Translations under genes and position numbers: made by a program
In this document: piece after piece, positions 46,503 through 55,903 of the stretch
How the letters are laid out: the number at the start of each line of letters is the position of its first letter
Position numbering within the stretch: the first letter of the stretch is position 1
Notes under the pieces: model-generated
The model's input: the letters and a program-made list of their open reading frames with translations, nothing else
Database searches by the model: none
Told to the model about the DNA's origin: nothing
Assembly: GCA_945874105.1 (NCBI GenBank)
Contig: CAMCFJ010000009.1
Location: 16,592-80,591 of the forward strand
DNA length: 64,000 bases
Direction: 5' to 3'
From: Candidatus Nitrotoga sp. CP45
GTDB lineage: Bacteria > Pseudomonadota > Gammaproteobacteria > Burkholderiales > Gallionellaceae

Positions 46503-47918
46503 TCACAGCACCTCTCCGGCATGGTCGGCCAGACGTGAGCGTTCTCCTCTTTGCAAGGTGACATGCCCACTGTGTTGCCAGCCCTTGAAACGATCCACCA
46601 CATAAGTCAGCCCGGAGCTGCCTTCGGTCAGGTAAGGTGTGTCAATCTGTGCGATATTGCCCATACAGACTACCTTGGTACCTGGGCCAGCGCGCGTGAT
46701 CAGCGTTTTCATCTGCTTGGGCGTGAGGTTCTGGGCTTCATCAATGATCAGATATTTATTCAAAAAAGTGCGTCCACGCATGAAGTTAAGGGATTTGATC
46801 TTGATGCGCGAACGGATCAGGTCGCGCGTGGCGGCTCGCCCCCATTCTCCGCTTTCGTCGCTGGGCTTGTTGAGTACATCCAAATTGTCATCTAGCGCGC
46901 CCATCCAGGGCGACATTTTTTCTTCCTCGGTACCTGGTAAAAAACCAATGTCTTCACCAACCGGCACGGTAACGCGGGTCATGATGATTTCTGAGTACAA
47001 CTTGTGTTCCAGCATTTGCACCAACCCAGCGGCGAGTGTCAGCAGAGTCTTGCCGGTACCAGCCTGGCCGAGCAGGGTGACAAAATCAATCTCCGGGTTC
47101 ATCAGCAAATTGAGCACAAAGCTCTGTTCGCGATTGCGTGCAGTAATTCCCCAAGTGGCATTTTTGCTGTGAGTATAGTCAGTCAAAGTGCGCAGCATGG
47201 CAGTGCTGTTATTCTGTTCTGTGACTACTGCATAGAAAGGTTGACTGCCGTTTTCTTGATAGACAAACTGATTTAGCAGCATGTCACGGCATAGCGGCCC
47301 CTGAATATTGTAAAAAGTGTGCTCACCTTGTGGCCCGGATTTCATGTCCTTGCCGTGTTTGTCCCAGAAATCCTCTGGTAACGCCAGTACGCCGGTGTAA
47401 AGCAGGTCGGTATCTTCCAGCACCTTGTCATTAAAATAATCCTGCGCATCCAGTCCCAGTGCACGCGCTTTAATGCGCATGTTGATATCCTTGCTGACCA
47501 GGATCACGGAACGCTTGGGTTGCTGATTGTGGAGGAACATTACTACCCCAAGGATAGCGTTGTCCGCTTTGCCAATCGCCATATTGGCAGGCAATTCGTT
47601 GTCGATGAACTGGGTTTGTAAAAACAGGCGGCCGGTAGCGCCCTTGTTGCCGGGCATTTGTAACGGTACGCCGGCATCAATGTTATGTGTGCTTTCGCAT
47701 ATCAAAGAGTCGAGGAAACGGCTGGCCTGCCGCGCATTGCGTGCGACTTCAGTCATGCCCTTTTTATTGTTGTCCAGCTCTTCCAGCACGAATATCGGTA
47801 AATAAATGTCATGTTCCTCAAAACGGAACAGGCTGGTTGGATCGTGCATTAGCACATTGGTATCCAGCACGAACAACTTGGTCGTATGATTTGCAGCCAA
47901 TTCTTTGCGGGAGGGCAT
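46503..47918 (-). CDS. PhoH-like ATPase with N-terminal PIN domain
   Basis: 471 residues. A PIN nuclease domain (residues about 12-150) starts FVLDTNVLMHDPTSLFRF, with later acidic residues in GKADNAILG and SKDINMRIKA. The PhoH ATPase follows at about 230-460: Walker A GQAGTGKT, then IIDEAQNLTPKQMKTLITR and GNIAQIDTPYLTEGSSGL. PIN-PhoH fusions (PhoH2 type) are RNA helicase-RNases. It is 8 bp downstream of bcp and on the same strand. Confidence 0.93.
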   Translation of the reverse strand: MPSRKELAANHTTKLFVLDTNVLMHDPTSLFRFEEHDIYLPIFVLEELDNNKKGMTEVARNARQASRFLDSLICESTHNIDAGVPLQMPGNKGATGRLFLQTQFIDNELPANMAIGKADNAILGVVMFLHNQQPKRSVILVSKDINMRIKARALGLDAQDYFNDKVLEDTDLLYTGVLALPEDFWDKHGKDMKSGPQGEHTFYNIQGPLCRDMLLNQFVYQENGSQPFYAVVTEQNNSTAMLRTLTDYTHSKNATWGITARNREQSFVLNLLMNPEIDFVTLLGQAGTGKTLLTLAAGLVQMLEHKLYSEIIMTRVTVPVGEDIGFLPGTEEEKMSPWMGALDDNLDVLNKPSDESGEWGRAATRDLIRSRIKIKSLNFMRGRTFLNKYLIIDEAQNLTPKQMKTLITRAGPGTKVVCMGNIAQIDTPYLTEGSSGLTYVVDRFKGWQHSGHVTLQRGERSRLADHAGEVL

Positions 47919-47926
47919 GATGCTCC

Positions 47927-48388
47927 TTATGTGGTTTGAGATTGCACGAATTGCAACACTTCCTGAGCGTGGCCGTCGGCTTTAACACCGCGCCATTCAC
48001 CACGCAGTATGCCATCCCGGTCGAGCACGAAAGTGCTGCGCTCGATGCCGCGCACTTGTTTGCCATACAGATTTTTCAGCTTGATTACGCCGAACTGTTC
48101 ACATACTGTTTCGTCTGAATCGGCAAGTAGAGCGAACGGCAGATTAAACTTGGCTTTGAATTTTTCATGCGACTCCATGCTGTCGCGTGAAATACCAACC
48201 ACCTCACAATCAGCTTTTAAAAAAGCTGCATACAGGTCGCGGAATTGTTGGCTCTCAGTCGTGCAACCCGGAGTGTTGTCCTTGGGGTAGAAATAAATCA
48301 CTAGCGATTTGCCGCGAGCGGCAAAGAGTTTGAAAGTCACTCCACCAGTGGCTGGTATTACAAAATCGGCAATCGCTTGATTAAGCAT
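47927..48388 (-). CDS. bcp: Peroxiredoxin, Bcp/PrxQ type
   Basis: Thiol peroxidase of 153 residues. The peroxidatic Cys42 is in DNTPGCTTESQQFRD. Many PrxQ proteins have a resolving cysteine five residues later; that position is Gln here, so it probably works as a 1-Cys enzyme or uses a cysteine elsewhere (KADCEV or ETVCEQFG). The remaining thioredoxin fold is standard (LYGKQVRGIERSTFVLDRDG). It is the first gene of a minus-strand pair with the PhoH gene. Confidence 0.93.
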   Translation of the reverse strand: MLNQAIADFVIPATGGVTFKLFAARGKSLVIYFYPKDNTPGCTTESQQFRDLYAAFLKADCEVVGISRDSMESHEKFKAKFNLPFALLADSDETVCEQFGVIKLKNLYGKQVRGIERSTFVLDRDGILRGEWRGVKADGHAQEVLQFVQSQTT

Positions 48389-48515
48389 CTAGGTAAATTC
48401 TCATTAGGAGATGCCATTGTTGACAAAATTCTCGCACAAGGCAAGCATCTCATGGGCTAATGCGTGAAAAGCTTTTTAGCTCAGCCTGTTATTCCACATG
48501 GGAAGTGGCTCGCGT

Positions 48516-48544
48516 TTGAGTTGATGGGGCGCTTAGGTTACAAT
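48516..48544 (+). promoter_or_regulatory. Likely promoter of the rpsB operon
   Basis: TTGAGT, 17 bp, TACAAT, a good sigma-70 match, giving a leader of about 115 nt before rpsB. The leader contains short hairpins (GTGCGCCC and CTGCATATTCGGCAG) that may take part in S2 autoregulation. Confidence 0.6.
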
Positions 48545-48667
48545 GTGCGCCCTGCATATTCGGCAGGAGTTTAAATAGCAGTAAATTCGCACACTCGTTC
48601 ACGTTGGGGTGCCTGCAAAGGTCGATCTGACGAGTGGAAGACTTAACCCTTAACACATGGAGTGATT

Positions 48668-49393
48668 ATGGCTGTAATTATGCGTCAAATGTTGGAAGCG
48701 GGCGTCCATTTTGGGCATCAAACTCGTTATTGGAATCCCAAGATGGCTCCTTTTATTTTCGGCCATCGCAATAAAATTCATATCATCAATCTGGAAAAAA
48801 CCGTTGTTATGTATAACGACGCGTTGAAGTATGTACGCAAGGTTGCTGCCAATAAGGGCACGATATTGTTTGTTGCTACCAAGCGGCAAGCTCGTGAAAT
48901 TATTAAAGAAGAGGCTCTTCGTTGTGGCAGCCCTTTTGTTGATCACCGCTGGCTGGGCGGTATGCTAACTAATTTCAAGACGGTACAGCAATCTGTCAAG
49001 CGTCTGCATGAGCTGGAAGCGATGATGCTGGATAGCGTAGCCATGGAAAAAATTTCCAAGAAGGAAGGTCTGATGATGCAGCGCGAGCTGGAAAAGCTGG
49101 ACCGCAGCCTTGGTGGCATCAAGAATATGCAGAATCTGCCTACCGCGATTTTTGTGATCGATGTTGGATATCAAAAGGGCGCTATCGTCGAAGCTCAGAA
49201 ATTGAGTATTCCGGTGATTGGCGTGGTAGACACCAACCATAGCCCACTAGGTGTGGATTATGTTATTCCGGGTAACGACGACTCCAGTCAGGCAATACGT
49301 TTGTATGCGCGCGGAATGGCCGACGCAGTGTTGGAAGGGCGCGAACAGGCGCTTAACGAGATTGTGGCGCAGGTCGAAGAACCGACGGCGTAA
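48668..49393 (+). CDS. rpsB: 30S ribosomal protein S2
   Basis: 241 residues. Signature [22 protein letters not shown] opens it; [16 protein letters not shown] and [24 protein letters not shown] follow. I start at ATG 48668 (MAVIMRQ), with GGAG 6 nt upstream, instead of the track's upstream GTG. First gene of the conserved rpsB-tsf-pyrH-frr group; a terminator-like hairpin separates it from tsf. Confidence 0.97.
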   Translation: MAVIMRQMLEAGVHFGHQTRYWNPKMAPFIFGHRNKIHIINLEKTVVMYNDALKYVRKVAANKGTILFVATKRQAREIIKEEALRCGSPFVDHRWLGGMLTNFKTVQQSVKRLHELEAMMLDSVAMEKISKKEGLMMQRELEKLDRSLGGIKNMQNLPTAIFVIDVGYQKGAIVEAQKLSIPVIGVVDTNHSPLGVDYVIPGNDDSSQAIRLYARGMADAVLEGREQALNEIVAQVEEPTA

Positions 49394-49412
49394 GCATATT
49401 TCGATTGGCCAA

Positions 49413-49435
49413 AAGGGGCGAGAGCCCCTTTTTTT
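49413..49435 (+). terminator. Attenuator-type terminator between rpsB and tsf
   Basis: AAGGGGC/GCCCCTT stem with a GAGA tetraloop, then a run of seven T. It would lower tsf transcription relative to rpsB, as in other bacteria. Confidence 0.88.
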
Positions 49436-49460
49436 AGGTTATGTTTTAAAGGAGTGGGAA

Positions 49461-50339
49461 ATGGCAGAAATTACCGCAGGCATGGTAAAGGATCTGCGTG
49501 AGGCAACTGGTCTCGGCATGATGGATTGCAAGAAGGCGCTAGTTGAAACTGATGGCGACTTCAAGGCAGCTGAAGAGCTGCTGCGCATAAAGAGTGGCGC
49601 CAAGGCTAGCAAGGCGGCTTCGCGTATAGCGGCCGAGGGCTTGGTGAGTGCTTTTATCAGTGCGGATGGCAAAGTCGGTGCGCTGGTGGAAGTGAACTGC
49701 GAAACTGATTTTATGGCAAAAAATGATGATTTCATGGCATTCGCGAATAATGTGGCGCAAGCCATTGCCCAAAATAATCCAAGTGATGCTGTGGCTTTGT
49801 CCTCAGCTGTGTTGGCGGGTGGCGGCAGTGTTGAAGATGCGCGCAAATCGCTAATCATGAAGTTGGGCGAGAATGTCAGTTTGCGTCGTTTCGTGCGTTA
49901 TAGCACAGCGGGCAAGGTGGTGGCTTATTTGCACGGCAGCAAAATCGGCGTGCTCTTGGATGTCAGCGGCGGCGACGATGCATTGGGTAAAGATTTGGCG
50001 ATGCATATCGCTGCGAGCAAGCCGATTTGTGTTTCCAAAGATCAAGTATCTCAAGAGTTGCTTGATACGGAACGCAAGGTGTATACCGCACAAGCCGCAG
50101 AAAGCGGAAAGCCGGCCAACATTGTTGAAAAGATGGTGGACGGACGTATTGCCAAGTACTTGGCCGAAGTTACTCTGTTGGGCCAGCCTTTCGTGAAAGA
50201 TGCCGATATTTTGGTAGAAAAATTATTGTCCACACATGGTGCGAAGGTCAATGCGTTTCAGATGTTCGTGGTGGGCGAGGGTATAGAAAAGGCGGTCGTG
50301 GATTACGCTGCCGAAGTTGCTGCTGCCGCAAAGGTATAA
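49461..50339 (+). CDS. tsf: Elongation factor Ts
   Basis: Guanine-nucleotide exchange factor for EF-Tu. 292 residues from ATG 49461 ([12 protein letters not shown]), with AGGAG 7 nt upstream; the track ORF begins 70 codons earlier inside rpsB. The N-terminal UBA-like domain with [16 protein letters not shown] is intact, as is the EF-Tu contact block ([14 protein letters not shown]). The stop lies 4 bp before pyrH. Confidence 0.97.
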   Translation: MAEITAGMVKDLREATGLGMMDCKKALVETDGDFKAAEELLRIKSGAKASKAASRIAAEGLVSAFISADGKVGALVEVNCETDFMAKNDDFMAFANNVAQAIAQNNPSDAVALSSAVLAGGGSVEDARKSLIMKLGENVSLRRFVRYSTAGKVVAYLHGSKIGVLLDVSGGDDALGKDLAMHIAASKPICVSKDQVSQELLDTERKVYTAQAAESGKPANIVEKMVDGRIAKYLAEVTLLGQPFVKDADILVEKLLSTHGAKVNAFQMFVVGEGIEKAVVDYAAEVAAAAKV

Positions 50340-50343
50340 ACAG

Positions 50344-51066
50344 ATGTCAGCTGTTCCAGCGTACAAGCGTATCCTGCTCAAGCTTTCCGGGGAAGCCCTG
50401 ATGGGCGATGATAGTTACGGCATTAATCGTGCCGTGATTGAGCGCATCGTTGGCGAAATTGGCGAGGTGGTTGGGCTGGGCATACAGGTGGCGTTGGTGA
50501 TCGGCGGCGGCAATATTTTTCGCGGAGTTGCCCCTGCCGCTGCTGGAATGGATCGCGCCACCGCCGACTATATGGGAATGTTGGCCACTGTGATGAACGC
50601 CATGGCCTTGCAGGATGCCATGAAACGTTTTGGTTTGGATTGTCGGGTGCAATCGGCCCTTAATCTGGAACAAGTGGCTGAACCATTTATACGAGGCAAG
50701 GCATTGCGCTACCTGGAAGATGGCAAAGTGGTGATATTTGCTGCCGGTACGGGCAATCCATTTTTTACCACCGATACCGCCGCCGCCTTGCGTGGCGTGG
50801 AAATGGATGCGGAAGTTGTCATTAAGGCAACCAAGGTGGACGGGGTGTACACCGCCGACCCGAAACTGGATCCCGCCGCTATTCGTTATCAGAAATTGAG
50901 TTTTGATGAGGCGATTAGCAGAAACCTTAAGGTAATGGATGCCACTGCATTGACCCTGTGCCGTGATCAGAGCTTACCAATCATTGTATTCAGCATCTTC
51001 AAGCATGGCGCGCTGAAGCGCGTAGTGATGGGGCAGGACGAAGGGACGTTGGTACACTGTAATTGA
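50344..51066 (+). CDS. pyrH: UMP kinase
   Basis: Phosphorylates UMP to UDP, hexameric amino-acid-kinase fold. 240 residues from ATG 50344 ([19 protein letters not shown]). Motifs: [43 protein letters not shown] and [11 protein letters not shown]. The track's longer ORF overlaps tsf and is not the real start. Confidence 0.97.
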   Translation: MSAVPAYKRILLKLSGEALMGDDSYGINRAVIERIVGEIGEVVGLGIQVALVIGGGNIFRGVAPAAAGMDRATADYMGMLATVMNAMALQDAMKRFGLDCRVQSALNLEQVAEPFIRGKALRYLEDGKVVIFAAGTGNPFFTTDTAAALRGVEMDAEVVIKATKVDGVYTADPKLDPAAIRYQKLSFDEAISRNLKVMDATALTLCRDQSLPIIVFSIFKHGALKRVVMGQDEGTLVHCN

Positions 51067-51081
51067 TGGAGGACAAGTGTA

Positions 51082-51639
51082 ATGATTTCTGATATCAAAA
51101 AAAATGCTGAACAGAAGATGAATAAGACGCTGGAAACGCTCAAGGTGGATTTCGGCAAGATTCGTACTGGTAGGGCACACACTGGTATTCTGGATCATGT
51201 GACTGTGGATTATTACGGCAGTCCCACGTTGATTAGCCAAGTTGCTAATGTGACTCTGATTGATTCGCGCACCATCGGGGTACAGCCGTGGGAAAAAAAT
51301 ATGATAGCAGCGGTGGAAAAAGCGATACGCGACGCTGATCTGGGACTGAACCCAGCGACCAATGGGGATTTAATCCGCGTACCCATGCCGATGTTGACCG
51401 AAGAGCGTCGCCGTGACTTGATCAAGGTAGTGCGTAGTGAGTCGGAGAGCGCCAAGGTGGCTATACGAAACATACGTCGCGATGCCAACGAGCATCTCAA
51501 GAAGTTACTCAAGGATAAAGAAATTGGCGAGGATGATGAGCGCCGTGGTCAGGATGAGGTACAAAAACTTACTGACCATTTCGTAGTAGAAGTAGACAAG
51601 TCTCTGCAAATAAAAGAAGTAGACCTGATGGCGGTTTAA
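51082..51639 (+). CDS. frr: Ribosome recycling factor
   Basis: 185-residue tRNA-mimic that, with EF-G, splits post-termination ribosomes. Family blocks [52 protein letters not shown] and [22 protein letters not shown] are all present. GGAGG lies 9 nt before the ATG. Next gene is uppS, after a spacer with an AAGCGAG/CTCGCTT hairpin. Confidence 0.97.
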   Translation: MISDIKKNAEQKMNKTLETLKVDFGKIRTGRAHTGILDHVTVDYYGSPTLISQVANVTLIDSRTIGVQPWEKNMIAAVEKAIRDADLGLNPATNGDLIRVPMPMLTEERRRDLIKVVRSESESAKVAIRNIRRDANEHLKKLLKDKEIGEDDERRGQDEVQKLTDHFVVEVDKSLQIKEVDLMAV

Positions 51640-51742
51640 CTGAACTGCATATGGAGTCGTATATCATGAGAAAGCGAGTGCATTGCTCGCTTGTGCGACC
51701 AAAATGGTCGCTGCCTTCGCGAAATTGCTGCAGAGGCTCTTG

Positions 51743-52522
51743 ATGGCGTTATTTCAAAGTCCCACTCGCACCGTCCCGGCTATCCCTCAAGTGCCACGCC
51801 ATATTGCCATCATCATGGATGGTAATGGTCGCTGGGCGAAACAGCGCTTTCTACCACGTATTGCCGGGCATCAGCGCGGTGTGGAAACGGTACGCGAGAT
51901 GGTGAAAGTCTGCCGCGAACTGGGGGTCGAATACCTGACCCTGTTTGCCTTCAGTAGCGAGAACTGGCGTCGCCCGGCAGACGAGGTTTCTTTTCTGATG
52001 CAGTTATTCCTGAAAATGCTTGAACGTGAAGTACTCAAGTTGCATGAAAATAATATTCGGCTAAAAATAATCGGTGATCGCAGCCGTTTCGATGCCAATC
52101 TTAATCAATGCATTTTGGACGCGGAACAATTGACTGCAGGCAATGTTAGCTTGACGCTTACTGTTGCTGCCGACTACGGCGGACGCTGGGATATTATGCA
52201 AGCCATGCAGACGATGCTGCAAGCGCGCCCTGATCTGGTGGGCGGTTTTAATGAGGAAGACCTGGAGGCGTATCTTTCCATGCATTATGCGCCTGAGCCG
52301 GATTTATTTATCCGCACTGGCGGCGAACAACGCATCAGCAATTTCCTGTTATGGCAACTGGCTTATACCGAGTTATATTTCACCGATACGCTGTGGCCTT
52401 CCTTTGATGGCGAAGCATTGAAATTGGCTATCCAGTCCTACTATGCACGGGAGCGTCGCTTCGGTCGAACGAGTGATCAAGTTCAGAGCGAGCGAAAGCA
52501 GGATGGGGAAACTAATGCTTAA
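51743..52522 (+). CDS. uppS: Undecaprenyl diphosphate synthase
   Basis: Cis-prenyltransferase making the C55 lipid carrier for peptidoglycan and O antigen. 259 residues from ATG 51743 (MALFQSPTR), chosen because GAGG lies upstream and typical length fits; the track starts 20 codons earlier. Motifs: IIMDGNGRWAKQR with the catalytic Asp, HQRGVETVR, FAFSSENWRRP, and DLFIRTGGEQRISNFLLWQLAYTELYF. It overlaps cdsA by 8 bp. Confidence 0.96.
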   Translation: MALFQSPTRTVPAIPQVPRHIAIIMDGNGRWAKQRFLPRIAGHQRGVETVREMVKVCRELGVEYLTLFAFSSENWRRPADEVSFLMQLFLKMLEREVLKLHENNIRLKIIGDRSRFDANLNQCILDAEQLTAGNVSLTLTVAADYGGRWDIMQAMQTMLQARPDLVGGFNEEDLEAYLSMHYAPEPDLFIRTGGEQRISNFLLWQLAYTELYFTDTLWPSFDGEALKLAIQSYYARERRFGRTSDQVQSERKQDGETNA

Positions 52523-53336
52523 GCAGCGTGTGATCACCGCCGTCATCCTGCTGGCGCTGTTCCTGGCAGCACTCTTTTTATTGCCCACTTTGGGGTGGGC
52601 TGCACTGGTGATTATCATTGTGATGCAAGGATCACTGGAATGGGCGCGCTTATCCAAGCTGACCAGAATGCCTGTCAGTGTTTATGTGTGGCTGACTGTG
52701 GCTGTGATGCTGGGTATCGTTTGGCTGGATACGCAATATCCCGGGCAGCGTGAGTCATCGCATTTGCTGATATATGGTATGTCGGCGCTGTTATGGTTAA
52801 TAGTGGTGCCACTTTGGCTGAATGCCCGTTGGCAAGTGCGCCAACCGCTGTTGATGATGCTAACCGGTTGGATACTTTTGATTCCGACTGGCTTGGCGAT
52901 GATGGACTTGCGTTTACAAAATCCCTGGTGGCTATTGGGAGTGATGGGGCTGGTATGGGTGGCAGACACAGCTGCCTATTTCAGCGGACGCAAATTTGGC
53001 AAGAACAAGCTTGCGCCCAATATCAGTCCCGGTAAAACTTGGGAAGGAGTATTCGGCGCACTGCTCGGCGTTACCGTGTATGTACTGCTGATTGTTTGGA
53101 CAAACAACCTTTTTACTAACTACCAAGCGCTTTCCGGCATGCTAATAGCGTCCTGGGGATGGGTGGGACTGGCCGTGATCGGTGATTTGTTCGAGTCGGC
53201 TATTAAGCGCCAAGCTGGAGTTAAGGACAGCGGCTCATTGCTTCCCGGCCATGGTGGCCTACTGGATCGCATTGATGCACTGACCTCCACTTTGCCATTG
53301 GCTGCAATGGCGATTCTGCTGCTAAGGCTGGCATGA
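52515..53336 (+). CDS. cdsA: Phosphatidate cytidylyltransferase
   Basis: Makes CDP-diacylglycerol from CTP and phosphatidic acid, the branch point of phospholipid synthesis. About eight membrane helices in 273 residues. The family signature [20 protein letters not shown], then GLLDRIDAL, is complete, and [15 protein letters not shown] precedes it. Real start is ATG 52515 ([10 protein letters not shown]), overlapping uppS; the track start lies inside uppS. Stop overlaps dxr by 4 bp. Confidence 0.96.
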   Translation: MLKQRVITAVILLALFLAALFLLPTLGWAALVIIIVMQGSLEWARLSKLTRMPVSVYVWLTVAVMLGIVWLDTQYPGQRESSHLLIYGMSALLWLIVVPLWLNARWQVRQPLLMMLTGWILLIPTGLAMMDLRLQNPWWLLGVMGLVWVADTAAYFSGRKFGKNKLAPNISPGKTWEGVFGALLGVTVYVLLIVWTNNLFTNYQALSGMLIASWGWVGLAVIGDLFESAIKRQAGVKDSGSLLPGHGGLLDRIDALTSTLPLAAMAILLLRLA

Positions 53337-54541
53337 GAAATATAAGCCATCTCACCATACTGGGTTCCACTGGTAGCATAGGGATCAGCACGCTGGATGT
53401 AGTGGCGCGCCACCCTGAGCGCTACCGCATCATGGCGCTCACCGCACAGTGCCAAGACAATATTCTGTTTGAGCAATGCATTCGTTTCACGCCACGCTAT
53501 GCGGTATTGATGGATGAGGGAGCAGCCATGCGTCTGGCGCAGCGTATCGCCGCAGCTGGCTTGGATGTGGAAGTTTTATGCGGTGTCGAGGCGCTGGAGC
53601 GGGTGGCGTCATTGCCGGAGGTGGATACGGTAATGGCGGCCATTGTTGGTGCAGCAGGGTTGCGCCCTACGCTGGCTGCTGCACGCGCAGGCAAGAAAAT
53701 TCTGCTGGCGAACAAGGAAGCTCTGGTAATGGCGGGGCGAGTGTTCATGGACGTGGTACAAAAACACGGTGCCACTTTGTTGCCCATTGATAGTGAGCAT
53801 AACGCCATCTTCCAGGCTTTGCCCCATAATTATTCCCGCCATCACACGGATAGTTTAGCTGCCAGCGGGGTAAGTAAAATATTGCTCACTGCATCCGGCG
53901 GCCCGTTTCTAAATACTACGTTATCTGCATTACAACATGTCACGCCGGAGCAAGCGTGCGCGCACCCTAATTGGATAATGGGACGCAAGATTTCGGTAGA
54001 TTCCGCAACTATGATAAACAAGGGGCTGGAAGTTATTGAGGCACACTGGTTATTCAACGCGCCAGCCGATGCGATTCAGGTAGTGGTTCATCCGCAAAGC
54101 ATTATTCATTCGCTGGTGCAGTATGTTGACGGCTCGGTACTGGCGCAACTGAGCAACCCGGACATGCGCACCCCGATTGCTTATGCGTTGGCCTATCCGG
54201 AACGCATTGAAGCGGGTGTCGAACCGTTGGATCTGCTCAAGGTAGCTACACTCGATTTTGTTGCGCCGGATTTTATACGTTTCCCAGGCTTGGCTCTGGC
54301 CTACCAGGCTTTGCGCGCCGGTGGCACAGCACCTGCCGTGCTGAATGCGGCCAATGAAGTAGCCGTGGCTGCCTTCCTGAACAAACAGATTCCGTTCCTT
54401 GCCATTCCACGTCTGATAGAAGATGTCCTGGCTGACTTGCCGGTAACCACGGTTAACACGCTGGAGGATGTGATAAGCGCGGATGCCGCTGCGCGCGTAG
54501 TGGCAAATGATTTAATGAAAAGTACGATTTGTTTATCATGA
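53333..54541 (+). CDS. dxr: 1-deoxy-D-xylulose 5-phosphate reductoisomerase
   Basis: Second step of the methylerythritol phosphate route to isoprenoids, feeding uppS. 402 residues. NADPH-binding [19 protein letters not shown] at the start, [15 protein letters not shown] in the middle, metal/substrate binding [14 protein letters not shown], then [12 protein letters not shown] and [32 protein letters not shown] overlaps at both ends, with cdsA and rseP. Confidence 0.97.
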   Translation: MRNISHLTILGSTGSIGISTLDVVARHPERYRIMALTAQCQDNILFEQCIRFTPRYAVLMDEGAAMRLAQRIAAAGLDVEVLCGVEALERVASLPEVDTVMAAIVGAAGLRPTLAAARAGKKILLANKEALVMAGRVFMDVVQKHGATLLPIDSEHNAIFQALPHNYSRHHTDSLAASGVSKILLTASGGPFLNTTLSALQHVTPEQACAHPNWIMGRKISVDSATMINKGLEVIEAHWLFNAPADAIQVVVHPQSIIHSLVQYVDGSVLAQLSNPDMRTPIAYALAYPERIEAGVEPLDLLKVATLDFVAPDFIRFPGLALAYQALRAGGTAPAVLNAANEVAVAAFLNKQIPFLAIPRLIEDVLADLPVTTVNTLEDVISADAAARVVANDLMKSTICLS

Positions 54542-55890
54542 TTACACTACTGTCTTTCATTGCCGCAATAGCAATACTCGTAGTGATCCATGAGATGGGC
54601 CACTACTGGGTAGCACGATTGTGTGGTGTGAAGGTGTTGCGTTTTTCAGTCGGTTTCGGCAAGGCAATTTATACCAAACGCTTTGCAAATAGCGAGACAG
54701 ATTGGGTGGTCTCCGCCATTCCTTTAGGCGGTTATGTCAAGATGCTGGATGAGCGTGAAGGTGAAGTGGCAACGCATGAGCTGCATCTTGCATTTAATCG
54801 TCAGCCCGTGCTGCAGCGCATGGCTATCGTGGTGGCGGGGCCGGTGGCCAACCTGTTGCTGGCAATTATCCTGTTCTGGGCATTATTCATCTATGGCGTG
54901 CCTAGCCTTAAACCTGTGCTGGGCGAAGTATTACCGAATACCGCTGCCGCAGCAGCATCCATGCATGCGCAGGAAACCATCGTCAGCATTAATGAACAAG
55001 CCATTCCGAGCTGGGAGCAGGTGAGCTGGGAATTATTGGATATCGTTCTGCAAGGCGCTACCGAAGCTCGCATAGAAGCGCGCACTGCACAAGGAGATAT
55101 AGTCCGGCATGTGCTCGATCTGAAAGCGCTCACCCCTGATAATATGAATGAAGATTTTTTGCACTCTCTCGGTTTGCAACCTTATCAGCCATTGGTGCGC
55201 CCCGTCATCGGGAAGTTGGTAGAAGGCGGGGTTGCCCAACGTGCAGGGTTACGCCCGGACGATAAAATCCTGCGTGTGGATAGCCGGAGCATCGAAGATT
55301 GGAAAGACTTGGTGAAGGCAGTGCGCGGTCATCCGGGACAGCTACTGCAGTTGGAAATTGAACGGAACGGCACGCTTCAGGTTCTTCATCTCACACCTGA
55401 AGCAACCAGTGAAGCGAACATAACGGTAGGCAAGATTGGCGCTGCACCGCACATAGACCGGCGTGAGTTCGACGCCTTGTTGACTACAGTGCATTATGCG
55501 CCGCTTGCAGCATTTGGACATGCCGTGCGTAAAACCTGGGATATTTCCAAGGTGAGTTTGAAGTCGCTGGGCAAAATGGTGGTAGGTGAAATGTCGCTGA
55601 AAAATCTGAGCGGGCCAATTACGATTGCCGATTATGCTGGGCAGTCTGCACAGATGGGTGTGGTCGCATACCTGAGTTTTTTGGCGCTGATCAGTATTAG
55701 TCTCGGGGTGTTGAATTTGTTGCCTATTCCCTTATTAGATGGGGGGCATTTGCTGTATTATATGGTCGAGTTAATTAAGGGCAGTCCGATGTCAGAGAAG
55801 GTTTGGGGAGCAGGGCAAAAAGTTGGAATTGCACTGCTCGTTACTTTGATGGCTCTTGCGTTGTTTAACGATTTTAGTCGCCTGTTTTAG
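54538..55890 (+). CDS. rseP: RIP metalloprotease RseP
   Basis: Inner-membrane site-2 zinc protease that cuts RseA to free sigma-E and also clears signal peptides. HEMGH is at residues 18-22 in the first membrane helix; the LDGG zinc ligand ([12 protein letters not shown]) is near residue 400. Two PDZ domains fill the periplasmic part (second: [20 protein letters not shown]). Start is ATG 54538 (MITLLSFIA), 450 residues. It precedes bamA, the usual order. Confidence 0.96.
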   Translation: MITLLSFIAAIAILVVIHEMGHYWVARLCGVKVLRFSVGFGKAIYTKRFANSETDWVVSAIPLGGYVKMLDEREGEVATHELHLAFNRQPVLQRMAIVVAGPVANLLLAIILFWALFIYGVPSLKPVLGEVLPNTAAAAASMHAQETIVSINEQAIPSWEQVSWELLDIVLQGATEARIEARTAQGDIVRHVLDLKALTPDNMNEDFLHSLGLQPYQPLVRPVIGKLVEGGVAQRAGLRPDDKILRVDSRSIEDWKDLVKAVRGHPGQLLQLEIERNGTLQVLHLTPEATSEANITVGKIGAAPHIDRREFDALLTTVHYAPLAAFGHAVRKTWDISKVSLKSLGKMVVGEMSLKNLSGPITIADYAGQSAQMGVVAYLSFLALISISLGVLNLLPIPLLDGGHLLYYMVELIKGSPMSEKVWGAGQKVGIALLVTLMALALFNDFSRLF

Positions 55891-55903
55891 GTTGAAACAA
55901 TAC

